A DNA stretch of 64,000 bases from Bradyrhizobium sp. KBS0727. Lineage in GTDB: Bacteria > Pseudomonadota > Alphaproteobacteria > Rhizobiales > Xanthobacteraceae. Positions 39,528 through 47,938 of this stretch are shown here, one piece after another. Each line of letters starts with the position of its first letter. Position 1 is the stretch's first letter. The translations under genes were made by a program, and so were the position numbers. Where the stretch lies: assembly GCF_005937885.2 (NCBI RefSeq), contig NZ_CP042176.1, positions 3,591,501 to 3,655,500 of the forward strand, given 5' to 3'. The notes under the pieces were generated by a model. That model was not told the DNA's origin. It worked only from the letters and a program-made list of their open reading frames with translations, and ran no database searches.

Positions 39528-40859
39528 ATGCACGACATCAAATCGATCCGCGACAACCCCGCCGCCTTCGACGCCGGACTGAAGCGCCGCGGGCTGCCGC
39601 CGTTGTCGGCGTCGCTGCTCGCGATCGACGAAAGGCGCCGTGCGGCGATCCTGGCCTCGGAGCAGGCACAGGCAAGACGCAATGCGGCTTCGAAGGAAAT
39701 CGGCGAAGCCAAGAAAGCCAAGAACGACGCGCGCGCCAATAAGTTGATGGCTGAAGTCGCCGAGCTCAAGACCACCATGCCTGAGCTCGAGCTTACGGCG
39801 AAGACGGCCGACGAAGATCTCGCGAGCGAATTGTCCGCGATCCCCAACCTGCCGCTCGACGAGGTGCCCGATGGGGTCGACGAGCATGGCAACGTGCAGC
39901 GCCATGTCTACGGCAAGGCCCGGACCTACGCTTTCACGCCGAAGCCGCATGACGATCTCGGCGGCGCGCTCGGCTACATGGATTTCGAGGCCGCCGCCAA
40001 ACTGAGCGGCGCGCGCTTCGTCGTGTTGAAGAAGGGCCTGGCGCGACTGGAGCGCGCGATCGGCCAGTTCATGCTTGATCTCCATACCAACGAGCACGGC
40101 TACTCCGAGATCAATCCGCCGCTGTTGGTGCGGAACGACGTGATGTTCGGCACCGGGCAGTTGCCGAAGTTCGAGGACGATCAGTTCTGGGCCATCAAGG
40201 GCGAATTGCTCGCCGATCCCGATGGTCGATTGCTGACCGATCGTCTTGGCCTGATCCCCACGGCCGAAGTGTCGCTGACAAATCTCGTCCGCGAATCCAT
40301 CATCGACGAAAAAGAGCTGCCGATGCGCCTCACCGCGCTGACGCCGTGCTTCCGCGCCGAGGCGGGTGCTGCGGGGCGCGATACCCGCGGCATGATCCGG
40401 CAGCATCAGTTCACCAAGGTCGAGCTGGTTTCGATCGCAACGCCCGAAACCAGCCTCGACGAGCATGAGCGCATGTTGTCCTGTGCCGAAGAGGTGCTGA
40501 AACGGCTCGACCTGCATTACCGGGTGATGACGCTGTGCGCCGGCGACATGGGTTTCTCGGCGCAGAAGACCTACGACATCGAGGTCTGGATGCCAGGACA
40601 AGGTGAGGGCGGCGCCTACCGCGAAATCTCGAGCTGTTCGGTGTGCGGCGATTTCCAGGCGCGCCGCATGGATGCGCGCTCTCGCGGTCCCGACGGCAAG
40701 CCGCGTTTCGTCCATACACTGAACGGCTCTGGCACGGCGGTCGGCCGCGCTTTGATCGCTGTGATGGAAACCTATCAGCAGGAAGACGGCTCGATCGCGG
40801 TGCCCGCCGTGCTGCAGCCCTATATGGGCGGGCTCAAGATCATCGAGCGCGACAAATAG
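39528..40859 (+). CDS. serS: Seryl-tRNA synthetase
   Basis: This class II enzyme charges tRNA-Ser and tRNA-Sec. The 443-residue product has the N-terminal coiled-coil arm (about residues 25-105), then the catalytic core with motif 2 (LTPCFRAEAGAAGRDTRGMIRQHQF, shown here only by its ends) and motif 3 (NGSGTAVGRALIAVMETY). The ATG at 39528 (MHDIKSIRDNP) is the standard start; a TTG two codons upstream is not needed. Confidence 0.96.
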   Translation: MHDIKSIRDNPAAFDAGLKRRGLPPLSASLLAIDERRRAAILASEQAQARRNAASKEIGEAKKAKNDARANKLMAEVAELKTTMPELELTAKTADEDLASELSAIPNLPLDEVPDGVDEHGNVQRHVYGKARTYAFTPKPHDDLGGALGYMDFEAAAKLSGARFVVLKKGLARLERAIGQFMLDLHTNEHGYSEINPPLLVRNDVMFGTGQLPKFEDDQFWAIKGELLADPDGRLLTDRLGLIPTAEVSLTNLVRESIIDEKELPMRLTALTPCFRAEAGAAGRDTRGMIRQHQFTKVELVSIATPETSLDEHERMLSCAEEVLKRLDLHYRVMTLCAGDMGFSAQKTYDIEVWMPGQGEGGAYREISSCSVCGDFQARRMDARSRGPDGKPRFVHTLNGSGTAVGRALIAVMETYQQEDGSIAVPAVLQPYMGGLKIIERDK

Positions 40860-40871
40860 CGAATGTAACAA

Positions 40872-41777
40872 ATGCCCCTGCATCGCGACATCCATTGGAT
40901 TGGAAGGCAATGGGCAGTCACCGGCCACGGGATGCAGTTGATCGACCAGAAGCTGCAGGGCTTCTTCGATATCGAGGTTTCCAGATTATGGGACGACGGT
41001 CTCATCGAAAGCATGCACGCCAAGGAATGGCTGAATGCGGCTGATTTCGACAAGGGTCTCGCGATCGCGCGGGCGCGACACCCGCAACCGCCCGGCGCGA
41101 AGCCAGCGCCTCGACAGGCGGCGCCTGTAGCGGCGATTCAACCCGTTACGCCGCTTGAGCCGGCAGTGAAGCCCATCGAGCGCAAGCCGGAAACTCCGAA
41201 ACTCGAAATTCCGAAGCCGGTAGCTCCGATCCTCCCAAAGCCCGTTTCCGTCGAACAGCCGCGCACGGTGGAGGAGTTGAAAACACCCGCGATCGCTACG
41301 CGTGCGCCTCTCGAGCCGCCTGCTGCAGTAACGTCGCCCCGGCAAGCCGCGCCTCCGACGGCGATCGAACCGGCTGCGTCGCTTTCACCGGTCGTGAAGC
41401 CCGCGGAGCCGAAGCGAGGACCCCTCAAGCTCGGAGTTCCAGAGCCGGTAAAGGTGACGCTCATAAGGCGCGGTCCCGTCGAAACGCCGACTGCTGTAAT
41501 GCCGCCGCCTCAAGCGGCGCCACCTCCGCCGGCCGTCCATGTTGCACCGCTCCCGCCTGCCATAGAACGCGAGGCGTCAAAGCCGGTCGTGCCGACACTC
41601 ATCAAGCCGGGTTCGGTCGAACCCGGGCGAGCGGTGGCCGAGCCGCTGGCATCCGCAATCGCAACGCACGCTTCCTCCGTCGAGCCGCTACAGCCGCCGT
41701 CGCTGTTTCAGATGCGGTATCAGTGCCGCGCCAGATTCGTTCGTCCGTGGCGCGTGGTGGTGCGGCGGAAGACTTGA
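40872..41777 (+). CDS. Hypothetical proline-rich protein
   Basis: I do not recognise this family. The 301-residue product has a globular N terminus (about residues 1-70, MPLHRDIHWIGRQWAVTGHG) and then a long region rich in Pro, Ala, Val and Lys with loose repeats such as EPAVKPIERKP, SPVVKPAEPKR and KPVVPTLIKPG. It ends in a short basic segment (RFVRPWRVVVRRKT). No signal peptide or membrane helix is seen, so it is probably cytoplasmic with a disordered middle. It starts 12 bp after serS and is probably on the same transcript. Confidence 0.65.
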   Translation: MPLHRDIHWIGRQWAVTGHGMQLIDQKLQGFFDIEVSRLWDDGLIESMHAKEWLNAADFDKGLAIARARHPQPPGAKPAPRQAAPVAAIQPVTPLEPAVKPIERKPETPKLEIPKPVAPILPKPVSVEQPRTVEELKTPAIATRAPLEPPAAVTSPRQAAPPTAIEPAASLSPVVKPAEPKRGPLKLGVPEPVKVTLIRRGPVETPTAVMPPPQAAPPPPAVHVAPLPPAIEREASKPVVPTLIKPGSVEPGRAVAEPLASAIATHASSVEPLQPPSLFQMRYQCRARFVRPWRVVVRRKT

Positions 41778-41872
41778 GGAAGCCCGGCCGGTTTGCCTCG
41801 GCGGCGATAGCCGGATAAGACGACGCCCGGCGCTAAAGCCAATCGACCCCGAACCAGAAGGCACTTTGGCGG

Positions 41873-42640
41873 ATGCGAATTCTCTGTACCAATGACGACG
41901 GCATCCATGCCCCCGGCCTGAAGGTCGTCGAGGAGATTGCGCGTGCGCTGTCCGACGACGTCTGGATCGTGGCGCCGGAGCTCGATCAATCCGGCGTTTC
42001 GCACTCGCTGTCGCTGAACGATCCGCTGCGCCTGCGCGAAGTCGGTCCACGCCACTTCGCGGTGCGGGGCACGCCGACCGATTGCGTGATCATGGGATCG
42101 CGCCACATCCTCGGCGACAAGGGACCCGATCTCGTGCTGTCGGGCGTCAACAAGGGCCGCAACGTCGCCGAGGACGTGGTCTATTCGGGCACCATCGCCG
42201 GCGCGCTGGAAGGCACCATCCTCGGAATTCCGTCGTTTGCGCTGAGCCAGGAATTTTCCATCGAGACCCGGCACGCGCCGCTGTGGGACACCGCGCTGAA
42301 ATTCGGTCCGGACATTTTGCGCAAGGTGATCGACGCCGGTGTGCCGAAGAACACCGTGATCAATGTCAATTTTCCGGCTTGCACGCCCGACCTGGTCAAG
42401 GGCATCCGGGTGACGCGGCAGGGCAAGCGCAATCTCGGCTTCCTGAAAGTCGACAAGCGCCACGACGGCCGCGGCAATCCGTATTTCTGGATCGGCTTCG
42501 AGCGCGCTGCGGCCATGGAAGCGCCGGCCGAAGGCACCGACCTCGCAGCGCTTGCCGCGCGCTATGTCTCGGTAACGCCGCTGCGGCTCGACCGCACCGA
42601 CGAGGCTTTTTCGGACGCGCTGACGACGACGCTGAAGTGA
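41873..42640 (+). CDS. surE: 5'-nucleotidase SurE
   Basis: SurE removes phosphate from nucleoside monophosphates and aids stationary-phase survival. The 255-residue product has the N-terminal metal-binding LCTNDDGIHAPGL, the LVLSGVNKGRN segment and VYSGTIAGALEG, all hallmarks. In many bacteria surE, pcm and nlpD lie together; here pcm and an nlpD-like gene follow, with an IS element and a response-regulator gene in between. Confidence 0.95.
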   Translation: MRILCTNDDGIHAPGLKVVEEIARALSDDVWIVAPELDQSGVSHSLSLNDPLRLREVGPRHFAVRGTPTDCVIMGSRHILGDKGPDLVLSGVNKGRNVAEDVVYSGTIAGALEGTILGIPSFALSQEFSIETRHAPLWDTALKFGPDILRKVIDAGVPKNTVINVNFPACTPDLVKGIRVTRQGKRNLGFLKVDKRHDGRGNPYFWIGFERAAAMEAPAEGTDLAALAARYVSVTPLRLDRTDEAFSDALTTTLK

Positions 42641-42679
42641 CGCGAAGCGTTACGCGCCCAGCAGTAGGCTCGTCATTGC

Positions 42680-43733
42680 TGTGCATGTTCAATAATTCGC
42701 TGATTGAATCACCCCCTGAGAGGAGGAGGATTCGATGCGCGACAACAGCTATGACCGGACGATTGAGCGCAATTACCTTCAGAAATGGCGGTTTCTGATC
42801 CCGGAGTATGAGGCGGTGAAGGCTGGCCGATCGGGCACATTTCGCCGGGTCGGCGATTTTTACCGTCATCACGGGACGTGCTCGCAGACCTTCCGGAAAT
42901 ATTACAACCGATATCTACGGAGCGGCGCGGAGGCTGACCTACTGCCGCAGCGCCGCGGGCCGAAGTGGCGCGAGCGGCGCGAACCGGAAGGTATCGAGGC
43001 CGAGATCGTCGCCTGCCGCCACCGTGGCATGAACCGTTACGAGATCCATGCCGCCTTGCGCGAGCGGCGCGATACGCTACCTTCGCCATCGACCATCTAT
43101 CGGGTCCTGAAACGCTATCAGCTGAACCGCCGCACCCCGGCGATGCGTGAGGAGAAGCGCCGCATTATCAAGGACAAGCTCGGCGAATTGGGCCATGTCG
43201 ATCTGCATCAGCTACCGCGTGACATGTTCCTCGCGCCACCCTCAAGCTCGGCCTACATTGTAAGCTTGCTCGATAGCTGCTCGCGGCTGGCCTGGGCCGA
43301 GGTCATCACCTCGAAGAAGGCGCTGCCGGTCATGTTCAGGACGCTGAAGATGATCAACACGCTCAACGTCACTTACGGACTGGTCTTCGCTGAAATCCTG
43401 TCCGACAACGGCTCCGAATTCGCCTCCCGCAATCACCCTGAAGAGCACCCCTTCGAGGCCATGCTGCTCGAACTCGGCATCAAGCACCGTTACACAAGAC
43501 CCTACCGGCCGCAGACCAACGGCAAGGTCGAACGCTTCTGGCGCACCATCGACGACGACGTCATCGACGGCGCGACCTTCGACAACCTAGATCACTTCGC
43601 CAACGAGCTCTTCGAGTATCTGATCTACTACAACAACCACAGACCTCATCAGGCCCTTGGCGGACAGACCCCGAAAGACTTCGCTTCGACCAAAACTCAA
43701 GCCACTCAATCAGCGAATTAGTGAACTCGCACA
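42680..43733 (+). mobile_element. IS481-type insertion sequence, complete
   Basis: The element is 1054 bp with imperfect 28-bp terminal inverted repeats: the left end at 42680-42707 and the right end at 43706-43733 share TGTGC, GTTCA and TAATTCGCTGATTGA and differ at three positions. It starts with TGT, as IS481 elements do. The 5-bp word ATTGC stands on both sides (42675-42679 and 43734-43738), which is a target-site duplication. It carries one full transposase gene. Intact ends, an intact gene and a perfect duplication suggest recent insertion. The target was a family A palindromic repeat. Confidence 0.9.
42735..43721 (+). CDS. IS481-family transposase (DDE integrase core)
   Basis: The 328-residue product has an N-terminal helix-turn-helix segment (about residues 10-70), then an rve-type integrase core with the DDE residues: Asp in LGHVDLHQLP, Asp in LSDNGSEFASR, and Glu in QTNGKVERFWRTI. 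The ending YLIYYNNHRPHQALGGQTP is typical of IS481 and related families. A strong GAGGAGGAG ribosome site precedes the ATG. The stop codon lies inside the right terminal repeat. The frame is intact, so the protein may be active. Confidence 0.94.
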   Translation: MRDNSYDRTIERNYLQKWRFLIPEYEAVKAGRSGTFRRVGDFYRHHGTCSQTFRKYYNRYLRSGAEADLLPQRRGPKWRERREPEGIEAEIVACRHRGMNRYEIHAALRERRDTLPSPSTIYRVLKRYQLNRRTPAMREEKRRIIKDKLGELGHVDLHQLPRDMFLAPPSSSAYIVSLLDSCSRLAWAEVITSKKALPVMFRTLKMINTLNVTYGLVFAEILSDNGSEFASRNHPEEHPFEAMLLELGIKHRYTRPYRPQTNGKVERFWRTIDDDVIDGATFDNLDHFANELFEYLIYYNNHRPHQALGGQTPKDFASTKTQATQSAN

Positions 43734-43810
43734 ATTGCGAGGAGCATAAGCGACGAAGCAATCCAGACTTGCTCCGTGGCTGTGGATTGCTTCGCTCCGC
43801 TCGCAATGAC
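43734..43810. repeat. Palindromic repeat, family A, copy 3 (split by the IS)
   Basis: This right part reads ATTGCGAGGAGC with inner AAGCAATCCAG and ends CGCTCGCAATGAC, pairing with the arm that now lies left of the insertion sequence (GTCATTGC at 42673-42679). Removing the IS and one copy of ATTGC restores an uninterrupted family A element. Confidence 0.85.
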
Positions 43811-43821
43811 AAAGAAGGCCC

Positions 43822-44199
43822 CTAAACCGCCGCGCTCTTCAGCGTGCTGTCGATCATTTGGGCCAGCGTTTCCAGTTGGAACGGCTTCTGCAACGCGGGA
43901 CGATCGCGATATTCCGGAGGCAGGCCCGAGGAGCCGTAACCGGTCGCGAAGATGAACGGGCGGCCTTTCATCTTGATCAGTTCGGCCACCGGCGTGATCA
44001 CCTTGCCGTTGACGTTGACGTCGAGAATGGCGAGGTCGAATTCGGTCGATTGCGTGAGCCTCAGCGCCTCGCTGATTTCGCCGGCTTCAGCCGCAACGCT
44101 GTAGCCGAGCTCTTCGAGCATGTCGGCCACCATCATCCGGATCATGACCTCGTCCTCGACGAGGAAAACAGAACAGCCCGCCGGCCGTGTCGCCATCAT
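43822..44199 (-). CDS. Stand-alone response regulator receiver protein
   Basis: The 125-residue product is a single receiver domain with no output domain. It has the acidic pair Glu15-Asp16 (FLVEDEVMI), phospho-acceptor Asp60 in LAILDVNVNG, the FATGYG segment and the conserved Lys in LQKPF. Such proteins act as phosphate shuttles or control partners by direct contact. The double ATG at 44196-44199 is chosen because the receiver fold starts just after and AAGGA lies upstream. No kinase is adjacent; the two orphan kinases elsewhere in the window are possible but unproven partners. Confidence 0.88.
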   Translation of the reverse strand: MMATRPAGCSVFLVEDEVMIRMMVADMLEELGYSVAAEAGEISEALRLTQSTEFDLAILDVNVNGKVITPVAELIKMKGRPFIFATGYGSSGLPPEYRDRPALQKPFQLETLAQMIDSTLKSAAV

Positions 44200-44445
44200 G
44201 ATGGAATCCTTGCCCTTCCGAGCGCCAAGGTTCGCAAAAAACACCCCCCGGCGCAACGCCGGCCTGCATCGACAACACGATTGTTGGCTAATGATTTTCC
44301 GGAGCGGTAACGCCGTGGTGGGATTAACGGTTCCAGGTCATGGAACCGGATTCTTCAGGAAATTGTTCCTTAATGGCGCCGCCGCTATTGCATCCCGGTC
44401 GGCCCGAAGCTCAGGATTGGCGGCCAGGCCCGCCCAAGAGATGTC

Positions 44446-45090
44446 ATGTCCCAAGAACCGCCCGAAAAGATGATGTTCCAGCTCACCCTGCGGCGGCGGG
44501 GGATCAGCGATCAGGCCGTCCTGCGGACCATGGAGGAGGTGCCGCGCGAGGTGTTCGTCGCGGTCGCCGACCGAGGCTACGCCTATCGCGACAGCGCCCT
44601 CGGCATCGCTTGCGGGCAGACCATCAGCCAGCCCTTTGTGGTCGCCTACATGACCGAGCAGTTGCAGCTCCGGAAGCATCACAAGGTGCTCGAGATCGGC
44701 ACCGGCTCCGGTTACCAGGCCGCCGTGCTGTCGCGGCTCTGCGGGCACGTCTTTACCATCGAGCGCTACCGGACACTGGCCGACAGCGCGCGCGCCCGGC
44801 TGGAGAAGCTCGGCTATCACAACATCGAAGTGATGTTCGGCGACGGTTTCGATATTCCGCCAGGGGCCGGCGACTTCGACCGCATCATCGTGACGGCGGC
44901 GATGGAGAAAATTCCGGACAGCCTGCTGCAGCGGCTGGAGCCCGGTGGCATCCTGATCGCGCCGGTCGGGCCGCATCACGGGACCCAGACGCTGGTCCGC
45001 GTCACCAGGACCGACAGCGGTTTCGACAGCAGGGAATTGGTCGATGTGCGCTTCGTGCCGGCGCTGCCGGGAATCGCGCGCGAGCTGTAG
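44446..45090 (+). CDS. pcm: Protein-L-isoaspartate O-methyltransferase
   Basis: This enzyme methylates damaged isoaspartyl residues using S-adenosylmethionine, starting their repair. The 214-residue product has the SAM-binding VLEIGTGSGYQAAVLSRL, the family segment GQTISQPFVVAYMTE, and the late DRIIVTAAMEKIPDSLLQRLEPGG (given in part as VTAAMEKIP). It follows surE in function, as in the surE-pcm-nlpD order of many Proteobacteria, but an IS and a reversed response-regulator gene lie between. Confidence 0.94.
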   Translation: MSQEPPEKMMFQLTLRRRGISDQAVLRTMEEVPREVFVAVADRGYAYRDSALGIACGQTISQPFVVAYMTEQLQLRKHHKVLEIGTGSGYQAAVLSRLCGHVFTIERYRTLADSARARLEKLGYHNIEVMFGDGFDIPPGAGDFDRIIVTAAMEKIPDSLLQRLEPGGILIAPVGPHHGTQTLVRVTRTDSGFDSRELVDVRFVPALPGIAREL

Positions 45091-45136
45091 AACCCGGGAT
45101 TGGCGGTTCCCGCCAATACCTTATTCGAAGCCTCGT

Positions 45137-45209
45137 TTGACAGTTAAGCGCTTGTTTACTCGGGAGGTGTTTACTCAAAACAGTATTTTGTTGCGTACCA
45201 GTGAGTAAC
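45137..45209 (+). promoter_or_regulatory. Upstream control region of the nlpD-like gene
   Basis: The gap holds TTGACA (45137-45142), a good -35 element, and a CtrA-like TTAA-N7-TTTA match (45144-45158). The word GTTTACTC is repeated directly 15 bp apart (45154 and 45169), and TTACTC / GAGTAA form an inverted pair (45171-45176 and 45204-45209). These suggest a regulated promoter; none is proven. Confidence 0.35.
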
Positions 45210-45210
45210 C

Positions 45211-46584
45211 ATGTCCCGTCTCGCCGAGTTACTTCGCTCGCGTAGCGCTCCGCAATTTGCGGTGCTGGCGCTGATGTCAGTCGGGTTTGCCGGCTGCAGC
45301 GCCGATATGTCGACGCGACTTTCCCAGAATTATTCCAATCCCTTTGCGTCGGAGCCTCAGGCCACCGGTTCGGTGCCGACGCCCGCCGTCGAGCGCCGCG
45401 AACTGCCGCAATATGCAAGGCCGCAGGCGCAGAATTCGCAGACGCAGTATCAGCAGCAAGCGCTGCCGCCCGCGGTCGCTGCGCCTCACTCCTATCCGGT
45501 CGCATCCAGCGGCGTGTCCGGTGGCGGGCGCGGACTGTCGTCCTACGCGCCGCCGCCCGCCCATCCGCAGCTCGAGACCACCGGCACGGTTGCGCCGCGC
45601 TCGGTCGCGGCGGCGCATCCGCCGGCGGCCGGCGGGACTACGATCATCGTCGGCACCAGCGATACGCTCGACCTCTTGTCGAAGCGCTACAATGTCTCGA
45701 CCGCGGCGATCCTGCAGGCCAATGGATACAAGGGGCCGCGCGCGCTCTCGCCCGGCCAGCAACTCATCATTCCGCGCCAGACCGCGGCCGTTGCCGCGCC
45801 TGTGCCGGCCGTCGCGCCGCCGATGAGCAAGCCCGTCGCCGCAGCGTCGGGCGTTCACGTCGTCAATCGCGGCGATACCCTGATGAGCATCGCGCGCCGT
45901 AACCATGTCCCGGTGGCGGAGCTGGCCAGGGCCAATAATCTCGACACGTCGGCCAAGCTCAGCCTCGGCATGAAACTCACTGTGCCCGGCGCAAAATCCG
46001 CGGCTGTCGCGCCGGTGATGCAGCCGGTTGCTGCTGCGCCGGTTCAGCCGGTCGCTGCCGTTGCCGCTCCCGCCACCAAGATGGTTGCAGCCGCCGTGCC
46101 GCCGCAAAGCGCGCGTCTGGCGCAGGCGACCACGAACGTCGTGGAAGAAAAGCCGGTTGCTGATGCGCCGGCCGCGGTCAAGCCGAGCGAAGCCACCGGT
46201 GCGTTGCCGACCTTCCGCTGGCCGGTGCGCGGCAAGGTGATCACGAGTTACGGCGCCAAGACCAACGGCAAGTCCAATGACGGTATCAATCTGGCGGTGC
46301 CGGAAGGCACGCCAGTGAAGGCGGCCGAAGACGGTGTCGTTGCCTATTCCGGCAACGAACTGAAGGGTTACGGCAATCTGGTTCTGGTTCGGCACTCCAA
46401 CGGTTACGTCACCGCATATGCCCATGCGAGTGAACTGATGGTGAAGCGCGGGGACACGATCAAGCGCGGTCAGATCATTGCCAAGTCGGGTCAATCGGGT
46501 GAGGTGGGGTCGCCGCAACTCCACTTCGAGATCCGCAAGGGATCTTCACCGGTTGACCCGCTTCAATTCCTGAACGGCGCGTAA
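45211..46584 (+). CDS. nlpD: NlpD-like LysM/LytM lipoprotein
   Basis: The 457-residue product has a lipoprotein signal with lipobox VGFAGC, so it is probably lipid-anchored. Two LysM peptidoglycan-binding modules lie at about residues 145-190 and 210-255, then a Pro/Ala-rich linker, then a C-terminal M23/LytM domain (about 335-455). In that domain the first zinc ligand position reads NDGINLA in place of the active HxGxD, while HFEIR is kept, so the zinc site is broken. This is the pattern of NlpD and EnvC, which activate cell-wall amidases instead of cutting themselves. The order pcm then nlpD supports the call. Confidence 0.87.
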   Translation: MSRLAELLRSRSAPQFAVLALMSVGFAGCSADMSTRLSQNYSNPFASEPQATGSVPTPAVERRELPQYARPQAQNSQTQYQQQALPPAVAAPHSYPVASSGVSGGGRGLSSYAPPPAHPQLETTGTVAPRSVAAAHPPAAGGTTIIVGTSDTLDLLSKRYNVSTAAILQANGYKGPRALSPGQQLIIPRQTAAVAAPVPAVAPPMSKPVAAASGVHVVNRGDTLMSIARRNHVPVAELARANNLDTSAKLSLGMKLTVPGAKSAAVAPVMQPVAAAPVQPVAAVAAPATKMVAAAVPPQSARLAQATTNVVEEKPVADAPAAVKPSEATGALPTFRWPVRGKVITSYGAKTNGKSNDGINLAVPEGTPVKAAEDGVVAYSGNELKGYGNLVLVRHSNGYVTAYAHASELMVKRGDTIKRGQIIAKSGQSGEVGSPQLHFEIRKGSSPVDPLQFLNGA

Positions 46585-46631
46585 GGGATCGCTGCGTCGA
46601 GCAGCGAACCAACGCAGCCACACCTACAACT

Positions 46632-46732
46632 GTCATCGCCCGGCTTGACCGGGCGACCCAGTATTCCAGAGCAGTTGCGATAGGGCTGTGAAGCTGCGGC
46701 GTACTGGTTCCCCCGCCTTCGCGGGGGATGAC
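46632..46732. repeat. Dispersed palindromic repeat, family B, copy 2
   Basis: The arms are GTCATCGCCCGGCTTGACCG at the left and CCCCGCCTTCGCGGGGGATG at the right, around a centre containing CAGTATTCCAGA and TACTGG. It lies between the convergent nlpD-like gene and the DUF815 gene, where it could serve as a two-way terminator. Confidence 0.7.
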
Positions 46733-46772
46733 GAGTGGAGCGCTTGGCGTGCAGCGAGCCAGCTAAATTCTT

Positions 46773-47744
46773 CTACTTCCCCGTCAGCCTTACACCGAGC
46801 CGGCCCGCCAGTTCCTGCGTGAACTGCCACGCGACCCGGCCCGAACGCGAACCGCGCGTGGTCGACCACTCCAGCGCCTCGCGCTCCAGCTCGTGGTCGG
46901 CGATCTTGATGCCGAAATGGCTGCAATAGCCGCGCACCATCGCGAGATATTCGTCCTGGCTGCAGCGGTGAAAGCCGAGCCACAGACCAAAGCGGTCCGA
47001 CAGCGACACTTTTTCCTCGACCGCTTCGCCCGGATTGATCGCGGTCGAGCGCTCGTTCTCGATCATGTCGCGCGCCAAAAGGTGGCGGCGGTTCGAGGTG
47101 GCGTAGAGGATGACATTGTCGGGACGGCCCTCGATGCCGCCTTCCAGCACCGCCTTCAGCGACTTGTAGGAGGCGTCGTTGCCGTCGAAGGAGAGGTCGT
47201 CGCAGAACACGATGAAACGGAACGAGGAGTTGCGCAGGCGGTCCATCAGGCCGGGCAGGCTCTCGATGTCCTCGCGGTGAATCTCGATCAGCTTGAGCCG
47301 GTCGGCCGGCTTGCGGTCGATATTGATATTGGCATGGGTTGCCTTCACCAGCGACGATTTGCCCATGCCGCGCGCGCCCCAGAGCAGCGCGTTGTTGGCG
47401 GGCAGGCCGTCGGCGAACCGCTCGGTGTTCTCGATCAGGATGTCGCGCATCCGGTCGATCCCCTTGAGCAGGCCGAGGTCGACGCGGCTGACGCGCGGGA
47501 CCGGCGCCAGCCGTCCATCCGGGTGCCAGACAAAGGCGTCGGTTGCGCCGAACGACTCAGCGGTCCCGGCCGCGGGCGAAGCCGCGGATAGGTGGCCTGC
47601 GATAGCTTCCAGCGCCATGGCAATCCGCTCGGCACTGGCGTCGTTCGAGGGCTTTGCCGGACGTTTTGTCGCGGTTTTTGCTGGTGCCCGAGAGGCCGCC
47701 TTGGAGGCGGCGCGGGGCGTTGTTTTCTTGGCTCTTTTTGACAT
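46773..47744 (-). CDS. DUF815 AAA-type ATPase
   Basis: The 323-residue product has a basic, Ala/Lys-rich N terminus (about residues 1-40), then an ATPase core with Walker A GARGMGKSS, Walker B FIVFCDDLSFD, the YATSNRRHLLAR sensor-like segment and a C-terminal lid (WSTTRGSRSGRVAWQF). DUF815 proteins are common and conserved but have no established task. The ATG at 47744 (MSKRAKK) is chosen because AGGAACC lies upstream; the open frame runs to 47828. It is divergent from yajC with about 195 bp between starts. Confidence 0.88.
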   Translation of the reverse strand: MSKRAKKTTPRAASKAASRAPAKTATKRPAKPSNDASAERIAMALEAIAGHLSAASPAAGTAESFGATDAFVWHPDGRLAPVPRVSRVDLGLLKGIDRMRDILIENTERFADGLPANNALLWGARGMGKSSLVKATHANINIDRKPADRLKLIEIHREDIESLPGLMDRLRNSSFRFIVFCDDLSFDGNDASYKSLKAVLEGGIEGRPDNVILYATSNRRHLLARDMIENERSTAINPGEAVEEKVSLSDRFGLWLGFHRCSQDEYLAMVRGYCSHFGIKIADHELEREALEWSTTRGSRSGRVAWQFTQELAGRLGVRLTGK

Positions 47745-47938
47745 TCTTGGGGTTCCTGACCGCGCAGCCATAACGGGCCTTGGAAGGTCCCGCAAGCGGC
47801 CTAAATGAGGGGCCTGGCAGCGTTGCAATTAGGCCCGCCGCCGCTATAGTCCGCGCGAATTTACCCGGACCGGTGCGTTGCCCAGGCCTTGATACCCAGG
47901 CAGGACCGGTTCTTTCCCGACTTACGAGGATTGTTCGA

